DNA from: Accumulibacter sp.
GTDB taxonomy: Bacteria > Pseudomonadota > Gammaproteobacteria > Burkholderiales > Rhodocyclaceae
Length of the DNA: 6,415 bases
Direction: 5' to 3'
Assembly (NCBI GenBank): GCA_031267455.1
Contig: JAIRZC010000096.1
Span: 1 to 6,415 of the forward strand
Shown here piece after piece: positions 5,220 through 6,415 of the stretch (the first letter of the stretch is position 1; every line of letters starts with the position of its first letter). The translations under genes were made by a program, and so were the position numbers. The notes below the pieces were generated by a model that saw only the letters and a list, made by a program, of their open reading frames with translations, did no database searches and was not told where the DNA came from.

Positions 5220-6415
5220 TCAGCGTTTTTTTATTGGCGGCAGGTCAGTACAGGTCCCGTACGCGAGTTCAGCCGCGAGTCCGATGCTTTCGCTGAAAGT
5301 CGGGTGCGGGTGGATCGTGCGACCGATATCGACCGCGTCGCAACCCATCTCGATCGCAAGCACGACTTCCCCGATCATGTCGCCTGCGCCGGGACCGATC
5401 AGTACACCTCCGATGAGACGCCCAGTTTCGATGTCGAAGATGAGCTTGGAAAAGCCCTCGTCGGCACGGCTCGCGATTGCGCGTCCCGATGCCGCGAGCG
5501 GGAATTTGGCGACGTTGACGCTCCGGTTTTCCTTTTTTGCCACGTCTTCGGTCACGCCAGCCCACGCGATTTCGGGGTGCGTGTAAGCGACGCCGGGAAT
5601 GACTTTCGCGTCGAAAGCCGATTTGCCTCCAGCGGCGGCTTCGGCGGCGACATGGCCTTCGTGGACGGCTTTGTGCGCGAGCATCGGTTGTCCGACGATG
5701 TCACCGATCGCGAAAATGTGCTGGACATTGGTACGCATCTCTTCATTGACCGGGATGAAGCCGCGCGCGTCGACGGCGACTCCGGCTTTTTCGGCGTCGA
5801 TTTTCGAGCCGTTGGGAACGCGACCGACGGATTGCAGGATCATGTCGTAACGCGCCTCGTCGTTCGAAACGTCGCCCTCTGTGCTTTCGAAGCGCACGTA
5901 AAGGCCGTCGCCACGCGCATCGACCGCGACGGTCTTCGTCTTGAGCATCACGCGGTCGAAATGTCCGAAATTCTTTTTTTCCCATATCTTGACGGCGTCG
6001 CGATCGGGGCCGGGCATCAACGTGTCAAGCATTTCGACGATGTCGGTCCGCGCGCCAAGCGCGGAATAGATCGACGCCATTTCAAGTCCGATGATCCCAC
6101 CGCCTATGACGAGCATTTTTTCCGGGACGAAGGGCAGGTTAAGCGCACCGGTCGAATCGACGATACGCGGATCGTCTGGAAGGAAGGGCAGGCGCGCGGG
6201 CGCGCTTCCAGCGGCGATAATGCAACGCCCGAAGCGGACGACCTTACTCGTGCCACCGTCCGGGGCGACGATCAGATGATGCGCGTCGAGAAAACGACCG
6301 CGGCCACGCAGGACATCGACCTTCCTCGCCTTGGCCATTGTGGCAAGCCCGCCCGTGAGCCTGGCGACGACTTTGGCCTTGTGCGCGCGTAATTTGTCGA
6401 TATCAATTTTCGGCG
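5220..6415 (-). CDS. lpdA: Dihydrolipoamide dehydrogenase (E3), N-terminus outside the window
   Basis: Flavoprotein that reoxidises dihydrolipoamide on the E2 subunit of pyruvate or 2-oxoglutarate dehydrogenase and passes electrons through FAD to NAD+, in the cytoplasm as a homodimer. The frame stays open to the right edge (PKIDIDKLRAHKAKVVARLTGGLAT precedes the ATG at 6338 in two adjoining blocks of family-typical sequence), so that ATG is internal and 397 residues are visible. Counting from it: NAD-binding GGGIIGLEMA at 79-88, the second FAD motif AIGDIVGQPMLAHKA at 210-224, then the dimer-interface domain with YTHPEIAWAG and the catalytic HPHPTFSE (His345, Glu350). The first FAD-binding motif and the CxxxxC redox disulfide must lie beyond the edge. 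The ending CTDLPPIKKR resembles E3 proteins of betaproteobacterial pyruvate dehydrogenase clusters, so aceE/aceF may lie upstream. The stop abuts the transposase relic and no clear terminator follows at once. Confidence 0.95.
   Translation of the reverse strand, partial: PKIDIDKLRAHKAKVVARLTGGLATMAKARKVDVLRGRGRFLDAHHLIVAPDGGTSKVVRFGRCIIAAGSAPARLPFLPDDPRIVDSTGALNLPFVPEKMLVIGGGIIGLEMASIYSALGARTDIVEMLDTLMPGPDRDAVKIWEKKNFGHFDRVMLKTKTVAVDARGDGLYVRFESTEGDVSNDEARYDMILQSVGRVPNGSKIDAEKAGVAVDARGFIPVNEEMRTNVQHIFAIGDIVGQPMLAHKAVHEGHVAAEAAAGGKSAFDAKVIPGVAYTHPEIAWAGVTEDVAKKENRSVNVAKFPLAASGRAIASRADEGFSKLIFDIETGRLIGGVLIGPGAGDMIGEVVLAIEMGCDAVDIGRTIHPHPTFSESIGLAAELAYGTCTDLPPIKKR

Noticed and set aside
5190..6392. 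A 400-codon open frame on the plus strand opposite lpdA
   Set aside because: It overlaps lpdA entirely, lacks any recognisable domain, and its Asp/Arg/Val-rich composition is that of an antisense shadow.
1..6415. CRISPR array, complete prophage or toxin-antitoxin pair
   Set aside because: No short regularly spaced repeats are present, no phage structural genes accompany the integrase, and the microprotein has no visible partner gene.

Overview
The window looks like a piece of a betaproteobacterial chromosome of moderately high GC. Two genes encode 'MQKKLIAL...QTNVTIYG' porins of the general-diffusion type seen in Burkholderiales, Neisseriales and Rhodocyclales. The right edge carries a dihydrolipoamide dehydrogenase ending in CTDLPP, as in E3 subunits of that group. 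The genus cannot be named from the sequence alone.

Layout, left to right. (1) 1-177: no clear gene; a hairpin at 106-127 with a short T-rich tail lies upstream of an integrase. (2) 178-1131 (+): an apparently intact tyrosine recombinase with all catalytic residues. (3) 1171-1797: two copies of a ~121-bp direct repeat, starting about 505 bp apart and about 89% identical, enclosing one small minus-strand gene. That gene encodes a 68-residue coiled-coil/membrane-anchor microprotein. (4) 1876-3009 (+) and 3421-4590 (-): two paralogous porins facing each other tail to tail. Each starts from the same GGAGATATATAA leader and ends at a closely related intrinsic terminator. The 300 bp between the terminators holds no credible gene, but shows tRNA-like T-arm motifs and several complementary segments. 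(5) 4591-4891: the leader of the second porin, with a nested inverted repeat and a weak terminator-like hairpin. (6) 4892-5219 (+): a heavily frameshifted relic of the N-terminal third of an IS481-like transposase. (7) 5220-6415 (-): lpdA, cut by the right edge, ending directly against the relic.

The genes do not form one pathway. LpdA is housekeeping (E3 of the 2-oxoacid dehydrogenase complexes), and the porins are outer-membrane uptake channels. The integrase, direct repeats, IS relic and tRNA-like debris suggest a stretch shaped by repeated insertion, duplication and decay. The most notable points are the integrase beside a repeat-bounded microprotein cassette, and the inverted porin pair whose mosaic near-identity suggests gene conversion. 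No convincing new multi-gene system is visible.
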